NCBI GenBank assembly: GCA_015956445.1
Contig: WIUZ02000013.1
Location: forward strand, 744,001-808,000
DNA: 64,000 nucleotides
DNA from: Thelephora terrestris
Lineage: Eukaryota > Basidiomycota > Agaricomycetes > Thelephorales > Thelephoraceae
Direction of reading: 5' to 3'
Positions 37,210 to 49,215 of the stretch are shown here, in pieces. The position numbers were made by a program, and so were the translations under genes. The stretch's first letter is position 1. Each line of letters begins with the position of its first letter. The notes under the pieces were generated by a model. That model was not told the origin of the DNA and did not search any database. It saw nothing but the letters and a program-made list of their open reading frames with translations.

Positions 37210-37693
37210 ACGAACGGCACACCTCTCTTCCTTCTGCTGTTCACCCATAACACCAAACTCGGTCCCGCACCCGCTATACGTTGGATTTTATACCCGCGCG
37301 ACGACCCTTTAACACGGGTCTCCGCCTCCTCTCTTCCTCACGTACCGGCTCAAAACCCATATTTATACTTACTGTGTTAACTGTTGTACCCGCTTTCGAT
37401 CCGTGGTTTCTTTTAGAATCTCTCCCTTTTCGTCTCGCCCAGCCGATCCTCACTTATTCACACTGATCTCTCCTCCAAAAATCCGATCTTTCCTTCATTT
37501 CAAGGGATCGATATCTATTCAAAGTACATAATACTGATACACACATTTTTTTCATCCCCGATACTCCTCAACTCGTTCCGTACAGCATAGTACAACACAC
37601 GTCACGACCCTCACGATCAATGTACAATACCATCTATTTTCCATCAGCTTTCTCCGCGGCCCAAGCACGTGCGCGAAAAGTGCAAAACGGTCG
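37210..37693. other. Convergent intergenic region, no gene seen
   Basis: About 480 bases between converging genes, A/T richer than the flanking coding DNA and probably made up of both 3' flanks. Confidence 0.6.
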
Positions 37694-40600
37694 TCAGTGG
37701 ATTCGTTGGAAGTCTTCGAGAATTTGGTCAATCGAGCGTTCAGACAATTTCAAGTGTTCTGCTGGATTTGCGCCCTGAACGATCTTCTCGCGCGTCCCAG
37801 GATCCAAAGTAAGGAAGCGCTCGAGGAAATCACCGTCTAGGAACCCAGCCGCGGGACGTTTCTTCCTCCCTATGACCGATCTGTACCTGAATTTCATGAA
37901 AGTCGAACGAATGGCCTTCGTAAGCTTCCCACCCTTCCCCCTAGAAGAAAGTGAAACTCACGAATTCAACGTCGTTCCGCCTAAGCCCATCAACTGGTCG
38001 TTCATGTTACTTTGCAACAGCGTCAAGTCGAGGGACACCGACGGGTCTAGTTCGGATATGATTCCGATGTGTCCCGAGTTCGTGCAGAAGAGGTGGGTGG
38101 GTAACAGTGTCCCGCCTTCGCCCTCTCTCGACAGGGAACCTGGGATGAATTTTGACACGAGTTGGTGCAGACCGAAAACCCCGTCCTCCTCCAGCGTTGT
38201 CGAACCGTTGTATTGGAAGGAGAATAACGTGCGGCAGAGCTGTCCCACAATTAGGGCGAATGTCCGATCCCCAAACCTGAGAACCTTCCTCCCTGGCAGA
38301 TGAAGAAAATGTACTCACATTGGACCCGATTATGCCCTTATCTCCCGATGCCGCGAGCCTATACGGTCCCAGATCTTGGTGATCCCTAGCCTTCCTCTCC
38401 AACTTCCCTTCATTCCAGTCGATATCGAGCAATGCGACCGACCGAACGACATCTCCGATTATGAGAGTATCGCCCGAAGCCGCCATGCACTGAAGCACGT
38501 AACTGTAATCCCATTCCGTCACTAGCTCGACGTGTAACGGACTGTCTCCCTCCTTGACTTCCACAAGCCTAAATATCTTGACCTGTAGGACCATCGTCAA
38601 CGAATTCCACTCCAGCATGCCAGAGATCGCAAGCCTACCGCAGAATTCACGGCCAATGCCAGTGTCCCCTTCTTGGAAACTATGGCGTACACACAACCCC
38701 GAACGGGCGTGCTCGAAACGCGGTGCAACGACGGTCGCCCCTCGTCAGTATTCACTTTAAAGACCATCAGGCGCCCTTTCGTAGGCTCTAGATCGTGCGG
38801 GTCCATAACCACCGTTCCCACACACAGATAAGTCGCATTCGACAACGTGAGGGCGTGCATTGCGTTGATGTGCTCTGCGGGGTCGCAGGTCATCTCGAAA
38901 AATGCTGCCAGTGATGATCGCGGGTAAATAAACCGATTTCCCAGTGAACCTAGGCATCACGCACACTCGAATGAATTTTGGTCAAGCAACCGCAGCACCC
39001 CAAATGACTGCTCGGTGGATCGGATCCCATGCCTTCGGACATACCCAACCGCAAACACTTGGGCGGTTTCGATGTGGACGATGGTTTTTGGGACGTCTCT
39101 CCCGGTTGGGATCTGTGGCAGGATCAAGACACTTGCGATGCAGGTGCAATGAAGTGGGTGCTTACCGAACGGATGCTAACTTGATTCGTGTGCGTTATTC
39201 TGCCAAACGTGAGTTGCGTTGGCGAGCACAAGAGTAAGCAGGGTGTTCCCCGACGGGTCCTGAAAGTTGATGCCCATGTGGCATCCTAAGGTTCGTCAGA
39301 GACGGCAACGACCCAGTCAACAAGTCCACAGGCTCATACTGACCTTTAATGAGATCGGAGACCGTTGCAACCTCGTGTTGTTCCAGTAATAAACTTCCCC
39401 AATTTTCCCGCACGCGAACACACACCGCCTCCCGTCTACCTCATAGGATGTCAAGTGCACAGCTGCGCCCCCTAGGGTAGAAATATTCGGGGGTCGCAGT
39501 TGATATTCCGACGAATCGTATGCCTGAGAAACGACAGTGCCATCTGCCAGTCCGGCCATGAGGTGAGGGCGGTAGTCCGGTTGACCTCTTTCGTTACTTG
39601 TCCCGAAGTTGTGGAGCAACACGGATCGGGGCACAGACGAATACGGTTCACTGGAACAGATGAGTTTGAAGGGGTTGGAGTTGTCGGTGACGCTCAAAAT
39701 TTGGACACGGTTGGACCCCCAAAATCCGACTACGACTTGGAGCGTGAATGGTTTGGAGGGATCCACCGGTAGACACGACAAGCAAGATATCTCGTCATCG
39801 AAAGTTTTCTGCCTTAGTTGGGGGACCGCGGTCACCGACGGCTCTACGAGGGAAAGGCGTTCCACTCACTGTCTGATTTCCAGGCGTCCAGGGTCACACA
39901 GAGTTAACGAGGTTATCACTCCACCGTCGAGGGCAATGACAACCTGGCTGGCGTTTATAGACGCAGCCACAATCCTCTTGCCCTTCCATTGAGGGTTTTC
40001 CTCAAGGATAATGGACCCATTAAACGACATGGTCCCCAGCTCCGGATCCATTTCCTGCACGGAAACTCCAACCGGTGTAGCCTGAACCACGAAACTAGAG
40101 TCACCGTAGGCTGAGGCCCCGGGCTTGCCGGGTGATCGTTTCATGACGTTTGACAGGGCCAGGGTTGGTTGATTGGTGATAAGCCCGCCGACGGTGATTG
40201 GATCCATGTACCACAATCTTCCCTCATCTTCATCCACGCGAAATAGATGTGTTTCCCGGGGCGTCGAAACGACGATGTGCGTATCAGTCCTACAAAGCTT
40301 CTTTAGCCACTGGACATGGGAGGGTTGATAAAGTCTCACTTCCCGCAGTAAGTTGGCCGGATTGGGAAAACCGAAATTGCATCTGTGACGTGGGCAGACA
40401 TTGCTTCTCGTAGGCTAGCCCCGTGACCAACGAGCTTTATGCTTCCTGAATATCCCTCTCCAGAGCATGTGACTACCTGAGACTGGGGAAAAAATGGCAT
40501 GAAGCTGTTTGTCTTTCAACATCAGAATACGACAAACCTGCCCGCTCCCGGTAAGATCCACAAGAACAGCATCTTCCACTGGCGCCAAGTTCGGATACTC

Positions 40601-42104
40601 CTCCAGAACCTCAACATAATCGCCTTTTGCGTCGACCACCACACCTTCCTGGGTGACGGGGCGGGTCAATTGGTCTATAGGCACCACAACTACATCCAGA
40701 GGGGTTTCGAGTGTGGGTCGGTCAGAATTCCTCCACGGAGTATGGTGCAGCGTGATCAACAGGGAGTCCGCCAGGTAAGACCCTACGTAAACCACTTGGG
40801 AGGTAAGATAGGTGAAGGTCGATGCGGGGGAAGTCTAAGGCGGGGGGATGAGTGAAAGCATGGATACTACTCGGAGGAGAGCTCACCTCCCCCAGCGGAA
40901 GAAGGGTCAATCCTGAAGGTGGCGAATAGACTAACATCGCCAGCCTACCCATGACGTCTCCTACAAGGAATTTGTGCTTGTCTACTCGACACCACCTGAC
41001 GGGTGAAGCCGACGGCATCTAGGAGTGGGTATTGGTGATTCGTATCATTTTGGGGCACTTACGCTGAGATTTCGCCCCACGGCCAATCAACGACCGACCG
41101 ACTTTTCCGCCGTTTCGCAGTTCTCTGTTTCGCCTCAAGGTCGTCTTCGCCTTCGTCCATCCCGTCCGCGGAGCGCTTCATATCCTTCTTGGATGGCTTT
41201 CGTACATCGAACAAGAGCATTTGGCTGTTGCCAATGATCAAGACTCCTGAAGTCTTTCCGGTGCTCGACTCCAAAGGGGCGAGCGAGGGAGGTATCCCGA
41301 AATCTGGGGACATCGTCGAAGGGAGGAGGGTGGTCGGGATATAAACCGAAGGCGAAGGTGACAGTTCGGAAGTTGTGATATTAAGGTCCTTCGAGGCGAG
41401 GTGTGGTCGATTCTCATGGTTGGTGTAGAGAATCGCAAGAGTGACTGTGTCCACATTCTTGGATCCGTTGATGAAGGCTACTGAGAGCAACCTGGGTTCC
41501 GTGATTCTGGGGAGGCGGAACGGTGAGCCGGATCAGAACTTGACAAACTGTCGGAGATATGACGAACGGGACATCATGGCTCTCTCCAAACTTATGGTCA
41601 TCGAGCAAAATGACGCGTAGCCTACGAGCGTAGCAGATAGAAACCACAACGGAGGAGTCGTCGTTTACGATAACGTCGGTCAATTCTTCGGATACTTGAG
41701 CCCCTACTTCGTGTAAACTCCTCCAATCGTCTTCCTGTAGTGTCGGTACGCCTTCTTTGGAAAGTATACACGACAACAGTATTAGTTTCGGAAAAGGGTG
41801 GTCGGTGAGAAGGAGGAGTTTCGTCTCTGTCGGATTCTATCCGGGGTCCCAAAGTTGGGGGTGAATGTGATGTCCTAGTAGAGGCAGAGGTTGCACTGAC
41901 CGAAAACACCACCGGCCGTATCGTGATTACATGGCTCCATACATCCAACGTAGACTCTAAATGGAGACCCTTGGGTTGTAGCGAATAGAGTTCAAGGCGA
42001 TTCGGTTTTCCGACGACGAGGTACTCGCGATTGTTGGGGGCGAATTTGCATTTAGCCGAACAGGTGACGGCAGAGGAGTGGTGGAACGTCGAAACGACCT
42101 TCAT
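37694..42104 (-). CDS. DDB1: DNA damage-binding protein 1 (DDB1, Cul4 ligase adaptor)
   Basis: Triple beta-propeller adaptor of CRL4 ubiquitin ligases. It starts MKVVSTFHHSSAVTCSAKCK at 42104 and ends FLDGDFLERFL..ERSIDQILEDFQRIH, the CPSF_A/DDB1 signature. Other landmarks: CRVDKHKFLVGDVMGRLAML, LLPLGETSPASTFTYLTSQV (split by an intron), DLTGSGQVVTCSGEGYSGSI, SSQVVIALDGG-type repeat ASQVVIALDGGVITSLTL, and CVGTVVMDPHDLEPTKGRLM. Exons I could fix: 41901-42104, one ending upstream at 41838, one ending at 41063, 40887-40995, 40538-40834, 40340-40476, 39870-40289 and 39372-39812; several more lie downstream to 37694. The junction around 41500-41560 does not give a clean phase-compatible splice by eye, so one intron is unresolved. 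Total length is near the family norm of 1100-1200 aa. Confidence 0.92.
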
Positions 42105-42524
42105 CGTCGACGGTATACGGGATAGCGAGGGCGGGACGGGGTCAGTTCAAGCAAGACCTGTTTAAAGGAGGGGCATCAGGTAATTGCTTGCCAGGCGCTT
42201 ATCACCCTCTACGTCCACCCAGCGTCTTTCTCACCATATTAAATGGCCAATCTTCGTGAGTAATCCAAGCACGGTGTATCCACCAGAATGGTCAACAAAA
42301 TCAACCGGCACGATTCGAGGGTCCTTCGTCGGGAAAAGTAAGTCTGGGGGCAAAGAGGTAACCGCCGAGGTGGGCGCCCTCTGAGGTTTCCCCCCCTCGC
42401 ATCCTCCTCTGAACTTGAGAGTTTATTCCAGCCTACTCTGAGGTTGCTCCAGCTCATCGACCCAGGCTCCCCCTTGGGGTGACTCGTCAACCTCGCGCCA
42501 ATTTCGCCCGATGCCCACGGCTGT
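42105..42524. other. Intergenic region upstream of DDB1
   Basis: 420 bases. It should contain the DDB1 promoter (reading leftwards). No gene seen. Confidence 0.5.
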
Positions 42525-43100
42525 ATGGGCTTACCCCAAGAACTTGTGGACCACACTATGCATGGGCTCCGCGACGATTTTGCGACTCCCAAAGCATGTT
42601 CGCCGACCTATAAGGCAATGTTTGCTCGAGGCGACGTCTCATCCACCGAACACTACCTATGTATCCACTCACTCATGGAAGATCTTCACTTACGCGGGTG
42701 GGCGAGGATTCTTGGATCCCATAGTGACATCCGACGCGTTTACATCGATTTTTATCATGGCTTGTTCGCTCCGCGCGTCCTACCGCCCCACCTGCACCAC
42801 TTCTGATCTCTTGATAGGGTGCACACCCTCATCTTCGAAAAGTATGACACTGCTGCATGGACAAATCATTATCAACCCTGTTTTGACCATCCCTGTTCCA
42901 CTCTTACTTTCCTCACGCTCCGTCGCCCTTCCGACGCCTATCAAGCCTTTCTGCCGTTTGCTTTACAACTCGCAAACCTCGGAAACTTGTGTCTGAAGTG
43001 GCCGAGAAGATTCGGGAGCTTACGCCGGATCCAATCGCCCCGTTGGCTAATCCCTACCCTTGTGTGGGCACCCCCAACTAGTTGGTTGTGTCGCCGTATG
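42525..43100 (+). pseudogene. Decayed F-box gene, family copy C
   Basis: Clear relic of the same F-box family as copies A, B and D: MGLPQELVDHTMHGLRDD, then PKACSPTYKAMFARG, LPPHLHHF, SLDRVHTLIFEKYD and LQLANLGNLCLKW align in order. The F-box core has lost its conserved SLTCK residues, the region after it is shortened, a TGA stop falls between the HLHHF and SLDRVHT blocks (42804-42806) and the frame changes immediately after it. The C-terminal half could not be traced beyond about 43100. It lies ~1 kb before the copy D gene in the same orientation, so a local tandem duplication followed by decay is likely. Confidence 0.75.
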
Positions 43101-44038
43101 AGTCAAAGGAGTGGCCTACTAACCCCGGTCATGACCCATATGGGATGAACTCAGGCCTAGGAGATACTGGCCCCGTGCCCACATACCCTCGAGACTCTCG
43201 CCTTCGTACTTACCACACTCAGTATCCATCAATGCTCGTTCCTCGTACGCTATGATGGAATTACCGGCTGCACTTCTTGAGGATCGATTTGCCCAGCGCG
43301 GGGATCTCAAGGTCGTCATCAGCACAAGCGACGTTAATCACGACTCTAAAAAATTGCAAACGGATGTGGATCATTCATTTCAACGACTGAGGAGCGCTGG
43401 TGTTGATCGCCTCTGTTTCTCTGTGAGCATATCCTTTCGCTCTTGTCGCGATTGCGTAAACTTATGCTTCTCCCCCTTCGTTCAAAATCGGGAGAGTGGG
43501 GGAAGATTGAGGGGATTGTAGGGAAAGAATGATGTCAAGCATGTTTATTTAGGATCTAAGTACCTAGATTCCAAAGGTGCACTGGCCATCGATGAGTTAT
43601 CTGTAGTGGACTTCTCATTTCATTACGAGTGGGAAGCACAACAGTGTCACAGAAGGTCCGGCGGATGGACATTTGTCTCCTAGCAGGTTACGGTGTGAAC
43701 TAGAATTTGGCGATATAACGCTGAGAACCGTTTGTAATAGTAATTCCCCTCTTGTAGAGTAGAGAGTGTGCCAGATGCCTGGGTTGCAACTCAGCCTCAA
43801 GGTGGGCGCTGTTTGGAGCTGAGGGTGGTGCCTGGCCCGCCCAGCGCTTCTAATTGGTTGCCTCCCCAATCCTCAGCGCCTATCGCGGGCCCCTTCCCAC
43901 CAGACCAAATGGTCAAGTTTTGTGCGTAACTTAACGACCTGGGTTCTCCAGAATTGCTGACAGAATTGGCTATCGCGACCAGTCCGGACACTCAGCCGAA
44001 GGACCAGGTCGCTTGTCTGCAAATCCAAAGGCCGAAAG
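43101..44038. other. Region between F-box copies C and D
   Basis: About 0.9 kb. It may include degraded remains of the 3' half of copy C, but I could not align it by eye. No intact gene seen. Confidence 0.4.
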
Positions 44039-45346
44039 GTGACGGCGGGGACGGAGAAGCAACCTGACGACTCCAGCGTGGTTCATCACGAACATGCGGC
44101 GCTCCCCCAAGAACTCGTCGACCACATCATGGAAATGCTTCAGGATGACCTTCAAGCCCTCAAGGCGTGTTCGTTGACTTGCAAAGCGATGTTCGCTTCG
44201 ACTCGACATCTCATTCACCGGACATTACGCCTAACCGTGCACAATGAAAAGAGCGTTCTTGCTCGAGCAAAGCATCTCCGCCACCGGAAATGTGACCACG
44301 ACGAGGTCGGACTTCGCCTATTGACTTGCAAGAAAGAGCGCCAGCTCCTTCAATACACTCAACAAGTCTGCATCAGCATGCCTCAGGCATTCACTCCGGA
44401 TACTCTTCAACCTCACCTCCATCATTTCCAATCCCTCGACCGAGTCCACACCCTCACCATCGAACACTTTGACTCCATCCCATGGGCGCACGATCACAAA
44501 ACTTACTTTCTCCATTTCTATCCCACCCTAACTTCCCTCACCCTCACTCACGCCATAAACCACTATCGGCTCCTCCTGCAATTCGCTTTCCAGTTCCCAA
44601 ATCTCGAAAATTTGTGCATCGAAGAGCTGGTAAACGGAGAGCGGTCCCGGTCGGAATTGTATGTTCCCACTGTCATCGATCAGTCTCCACCGTTGTGTGG
44701 GCATCTTCGACTGGTCGGTGTTGACACTGCGGTTCCGTGGCCGGTGGACTTGACCCTCGAACTTCCAAACGGGATCAACTTTCGATCGGTCGAGTTGGAG
44801 GCCTTTTTTGGGAGCCGTGCTCAGCATGTGCTGAATGCTTGTGCGGGTACACTCGAAAGCCTCACCATTGTACCTCAAGGAACCGGTACGCGTCAGCTGA
44901 TTTGCCGTCGTTGGACGATTGGCTAACTACCTCCGACAGGTTACCTTCAGTTGCATAACCTCAGATTCACAAAGATCCCGGGTCTTCGTCAGTTGACTCT
45001 CCGCATGTCGTTCCCTCAATTATCCGCTCTTGCCCTCGAATTGCTCCCCAGATCGATGTCAACCATCTCATCCTCTATGTTTCACGAATTCGTGCTTGAA
45101 ATCAGTCGCATTCCCGCCGATTTCTGCGGGTCATACTCATTGTACTGGGGCGAATGGGAAAGGATCGACAGGTTTCTGGAGACGCGATTTGCCAGCCGCC
45201 AAAATTTCAGACTGGTTATCAGAACGAGCGAGCTTTGCGACCAGGAAACCTTTGAAAAATACGCAAAGGAAACATTCCCGTTTATGGCGGGTAGGGGGTG
45301 TATTCGATTCGAGAGCTCCAACTCGATCGAGAAATACTGGTCATGA
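44039..45346 (+). CDS. F-box protein, family copy D (start codon uncertain)
   Basis: Exons 44039-44885 and 44940-45346 join in phase to about 417 aa. F-box: LPQELVDHIMEMLQDDLQAL then KACSLTCKAMFASTRHL; body: LHHFQSLDRVHTLTIEHFD, YPTLTSLTL, FPNLENLCIEEL; C-terminal half: LRQLTLRMSFPQLSALALEL, MFHEFVLEI, and a final GRGCIRFE..KYWS. The 54-nt intron is at the family position and has a GGCTAACT branch-like site. The open frame runs back past the expected N-terminus to a stop but holds no ATG before the F-box itself; a GTG stands at 44039 where a start is expected. Either an upstream exon supplies the ATG, a near-cognate codon is used, or this copy has just lost its start. Confidence 0.68.
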
Positions 45347-46117
45347 TCATGTCCTCCCCTGCTCCCATGGTGAGCGTAACGCTTCCACTTTGTTTGCGAT
45401 TACCGCACTCACATCACGCGATAGGCATTCCCAGCTGCTATTTACTCAAATTTATTCTAACACACTCGTATCGCTCTTCAACACACTCTTCATATACCCG
45501 AGTGGCACTCTCGCCACTGTATACCCATAACCCCAAGGGGGGACTCAAGCGCTCGCTCTCATTCATTGTGGATGTTTAACCTCGTAGGTGACCTGTTTGC
45601 AGGTCTGTGAAGTCCCCCTCCCCGCCCCGGTATCCCCCAAGTTCTTCGTTCTTCCACGCCGATATCTCGGGTTTCGGAACAGATTCTCGGACTCGGGGTT
45701 GGGAAATATGATCTCGATTTAGCAGGGGCGGAGGAGGATGAAGTCCGCCCCATGGTAACCTCTAAAGGCCAACCTCCACTCCGTCGAAAGCTCGGATCAG
45801 GAATAATAGGAGGGTGCTTGTCGAATATGTACACATATATTGTCGTACTCAGCTCGGATCCACTTCTAACGCTGAATCCATGTTGGTGCCTCGACGATGG
45901 GAATCTGCCTCTGATGAATCAAGAACACGTCGATCTACGTTTGATTGAGCGTCACGCCGGCGACATCAGGTGCATAGTAGTGGAGCTCACCCGTGGACTA
46001 TTCCGTCTCAGGAAGATCAGCCTAGGCCACAGTCCACACCATTCCAAATCCATTCCCCAGCCATAAAAGTATATATGGCCCTCCTTTTAGCTTCGGTGGA
46101 TTCCCTAACACGCCAAG
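45347..46117. other. Intergenic region, no gene seen
   Basis: About 770 bases between two genes on the same strand. A TATA-like ATAAAAGTATATATGG lies at about 46062-46077, some 45 bases before the next start codon. Confidence 0.5.
46062..46077 (+). promoter_or_regulatory. TATA-like element upstream of the DUF6593-like gene
   Basis: ATAAAAGTATATATGG about 45 bases before the ATG at 46118. Composition and distance fit a core promoter; no experimental support. Confidence 0.45.
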
Positions 46118-46898
46118 ATGAGCGGGTGCACGCTCCGGTTTGCCAGAAACTCCCCCCTCAGAACAACGCTCGTCGACGAAGCTACGGGTCATGCTAAATA
46201 CAAGCTCGAAACCCCTATGAGGATCGCCCGAAGCGTCACACGGATTAGGAAGTTCGAATCGCCCGCCCAATCACCCCTTCATTCGAGCGAAGAAGACGAC
46301 TCTGATTCTGGCGATGATGATATCGCGGGCAATGGGAAGGAGGGAAAACCCAATCCTCCAGAAGAAAACGAGACGGAGGGGGAATTGCAGGAGACTAGCG
46401 ATGAGATGGCGAGGATCTATTGGAAGTGGTTCTCGTCGAACAGGATCATTTTCCGAGGAAGGATAACCACTCGGGACGAGCTTTTACCCAAGTGCGGAAA
46501 GTTGAAAGGGTGAGTGACTCCTCGCGGTTATCCCATCGAGGGCGCTGAGGCGGTTTTTGGACGCTAGGAGCTTCACGTTTACTGGACCGGACGGGGTCCA
46601 GTACAGATGGGCGTTGGGCTCGATGGGGATGAACCGTCCAAAGGTGAGGTTCTCCGACCCACCGGAATTCTCGGTACTAAACGACGAGGTGAAGTTGGTG
46701 ACCATCGATGATAAGACGGTGATCGCTGAGTTCCACCGTCCAAACCATATCACCAATAAGCAGAAAGCGCGGCTCGAAGTCCAACCGGCGGGAATGAACA
46801 TGTTGGACCATATCGTTTTGACGTTCGTGATTGTGGACCAGACGCGGAGGGAACGGGAGGCGGCGGCATGGCACACGGTGCCTTGGATGATTTCATGA
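46118..46898 (+). CDS. DUF6593-like basidiomycete protein
   Basis: Exons 46118-46509 and 46568-46898 give 240 aa. Exon 1 has a basic start, an acidic low-complexity run (SSEEDDSDSGDDDIAGNG) and IYWKWFSSNRIIFRGRITTR. Exon 2 has FTGPDGVQYRWALGSMG, KLVTIDDKTVIAEFHRPNHI and LEVQPAGMNMLDHIVLTFVI, matching the beta-rich DUF6593 pattern (ligand-binding-like barrel, function unknown) that is abundant in Agaricomycetes. The 58-nt intron falls inside the domain. No signal peptide. The family name is from pattern memory. Confidence 0.75.
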
Positions 46899-47588
46899 AT
46901 ATGCAAGTACAGAGGAACTTTGTCCGCTTACCTGTGGTTTTATCCATTTGTTTACTTGACGAGAGGTATCATCGCCCTACGAGTCTGGCGGAGAACACAC
47001 GATCGAAAAAGCTGTCTACGCTGTGATCTCGATCATGGGTGCATCCTTTCAACCGAGGACCATCCCATCATGAGTACTTTACGGAATCCGGCCAATTGCA
47101 GCACGACTGAATGAGCCTACGATTTGGGGGAGGTTGTCGATTTGCGGAACAATTGTGGGTTTTCTGTCACCGTTCACTCGTCCCAGGAATGGATGCCTAA
47201 CTTGCGACCGACTCGGAGCAGTGAGAGCAAGCCCCGGTCAGGATATCTTGGGCCTCGTGTTGTATGAGGTGTCGATGGTCGCTGAATCGATGATGACTGA
47301 CAACTCCCTACCATCTGCCAAGTTCAACACCACGGGTAGCATGAACCAGACCTTGTCTGTATCGTTGACCAAATTACACCAGCTCGGTGTCAGCCTAGTG
47401 GGCTGACACCCTGTGAGACGGGCCACCCTGGTGATCACTTGTGAAGTTGCTTCTTTGAATCTTTCGGTGCTGAATCTCAGGTCACTCCTCCGCGGGTGGA
47501 TTCCTCGGGCTCCTGACAATGCTCGTGTGAGAGTAGGATAGTATACAACACAGGTAGATACGGTAAACGTTAGCGGGACAACAAAAAA
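46899..47588. other. Convergent intergenic region
   Basis: About 690 bases. An antisense open frame at 47238-47519 contains VLNLADGRELSVIID, which has a vaguely protein-like look, but no family, start or partner exon could be found, so no gene is called. Confidence 0.4.
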
Positions 47589-48498
47589 TCAGGCATAGGC
47601 ATCTCCCGGCTCAACACGATACTTCTTTCGAGTGGTGATGATACTAGTAGTGACCTCGGTCACTACCGTGCCGAAATCATCACGTTCAGATTCCTGAGCG
47701 TGGGTGGAGGACCTCCTGTGCTCGTTCTCATTATACGGAGGAAGGGGGTCCAAACCAAGCGATTCGTGCGATGGCTGGGGAAGTGTGGCGTTCCCCTCAA
47801 CCTCCGTAGGGATTAGCCTCCAATACTGCCAGGCCCAAGTCCCCAAGTCGTAGAATGCCACCTGGACGGCCCAACTGGTTAACTTCAAGCCCTACAACCA
47901 AAGTTATGACCGGTAAATCATATCTCACCGGTGCTCCGTTGTCCTTGCAGCCCGATAATAGATCCCAAGTCCTATCCGTGGATCCCCAATGAAATCTAAC
48001 ATGTAGGCATCGGTGATTTATTCTGGTACGAGCGGCATTACACTCCCACCGAACATATTCAAATCCACGATATTTGGCGTCTACGGCGGGCTCAATTCTC
48101 CAAGCAACCGGGTATGGGGTGACAATGAGCGGTGCACCGTTACCGAGTCCATCCCTAAGGCTACAAAACTGAGGAGGGTTCCCTGGATCAACCTAGGATC
48201 GTTCAACACACGATGCCAAGGCGATGTTTCAGATCAGATCAACAAGCTTACCCGCCACACCGCGTATCCGTCCCCAAATCTTCTGATCTCCCACTTCCTA
48301 GCTGTCAGACACATGGATTACAGATTGGGAATATAGACGTACAAGTCCCCTTCCTACCGCAAGATCGTTGGCAGAGCGACAACACGCTTCCATCGAGTGT
48401 AGGTGGATATCGAGGTAGCTCTCTGTGTAAATGCTCTGGATCTTGTAGATCCCCGGCTTCAATTTGCCGTCTTCGAAGATGCGATGGACAGGTGTCAT
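47589..48498 (-). CDS. Ricin-B/beta-trefoil-like lectin domain protein
   Basis: Five exons: 48358-48498, one ending at 48252, 48050-48192, 47929-47995 and 47589-47891. The order of motifs is that of a small fungal beta-trefoil protein: FEDGKLKPGIYKIQSIYTES, LDIHLHSMEACCR, WEIRRFGDGYAVWRVDPGN, TPYPVAWRIEP, TDRTWDLLSG and YDLGTWAWQYWRLIP. About 260 aa in all. The last ~70 residues are a Ser/Glu-rich tail. Trefoil lectins of mushrooms bind glycans and can act in defence; binding residues cannot be judged here. The junction between exons 1 and 2 does not resolve into a canonical, phase-compatible splice, so an unusual intron, a frameshift or a sequence error is possible. No signal peptide seen. 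Confidence 0.6.
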
Positions 48499-49215
48499 GG
48501 TTTACAGAGGAAGTGTGGGTACAGCTTTGCGATCCCAGTGACAAGTGGTATGTGCAGGAGGCGTTCGTCAGTAGGTATTGTGTCGTTGTGGGGCGGGGAG
48601 TAAGGTGAGAGGGAGGCAATGTGCGATACGACGGCGAGCCACGTCGACGAGAGGAGTGAACTGTGGGTCGCACCACCCCACTTGTTTTGAATACATCTGA
48701 ATAGTGGCTTCCCCGGTCTTATCGTCCCGGGAATCACCTCAAACGGAAATTACAGTCATTCTCAAAACGATAGACCGTTTTCCGGAGGATACAGCCCCAA
48801 ATCTGTTTACCTTTTCATGGTCTCGGGGCACGGCAAGCGGCATCGCGGCACCTGCTGGTTTGTACACGGACCTCCAGTAGGTCGTAAATTCACGTACTTC
48901 CTAACCTCTCGGTGCTCAGGGTCGCCAGTGTTGTCCAGCTGCGATTCTGAGTTCCCGCAGTCATTATCCACGGATGCGAACAGGCCCTGTTGGCCGGGGT
49001 GTATCCACGATTTTGCAGCTGACGAGGACCTTCAGAGTGATTAGGGAGGTTAGAGGTGATTACTTTCACTAATTCCTGTGTCGACTTCATTGTGATATCA
49101 GTGGAGAATGCGAAAACCACTGCGAATCAACTCCCTGTTTGCCGGGTTAAACACATACTCCTACAATTCCCATTCTTCTACACACACTCCCTAAAATGCT
49201 TTACACGGGTTCCCT
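48499..49215. other. Intergenic region, no gene seen
   Basis: About 700 bases between the trefoil gene and the prenyltransferase gene on the same strand; nothing recognisable. Confidence 0.5.

Noticed and set aside
17634-42104. Possible biosynthetic or functional gene cluster
   Set aside because: Neighbouring genes belong to unrelated housekeeping pathways and show no shared regulation or pathway logic.
47238-47519. 93-aa antisense open frame with VLNLADGRELSVIID
   Set aside because: Looks somewhat protein-like but no partner exons, start or family could be found.
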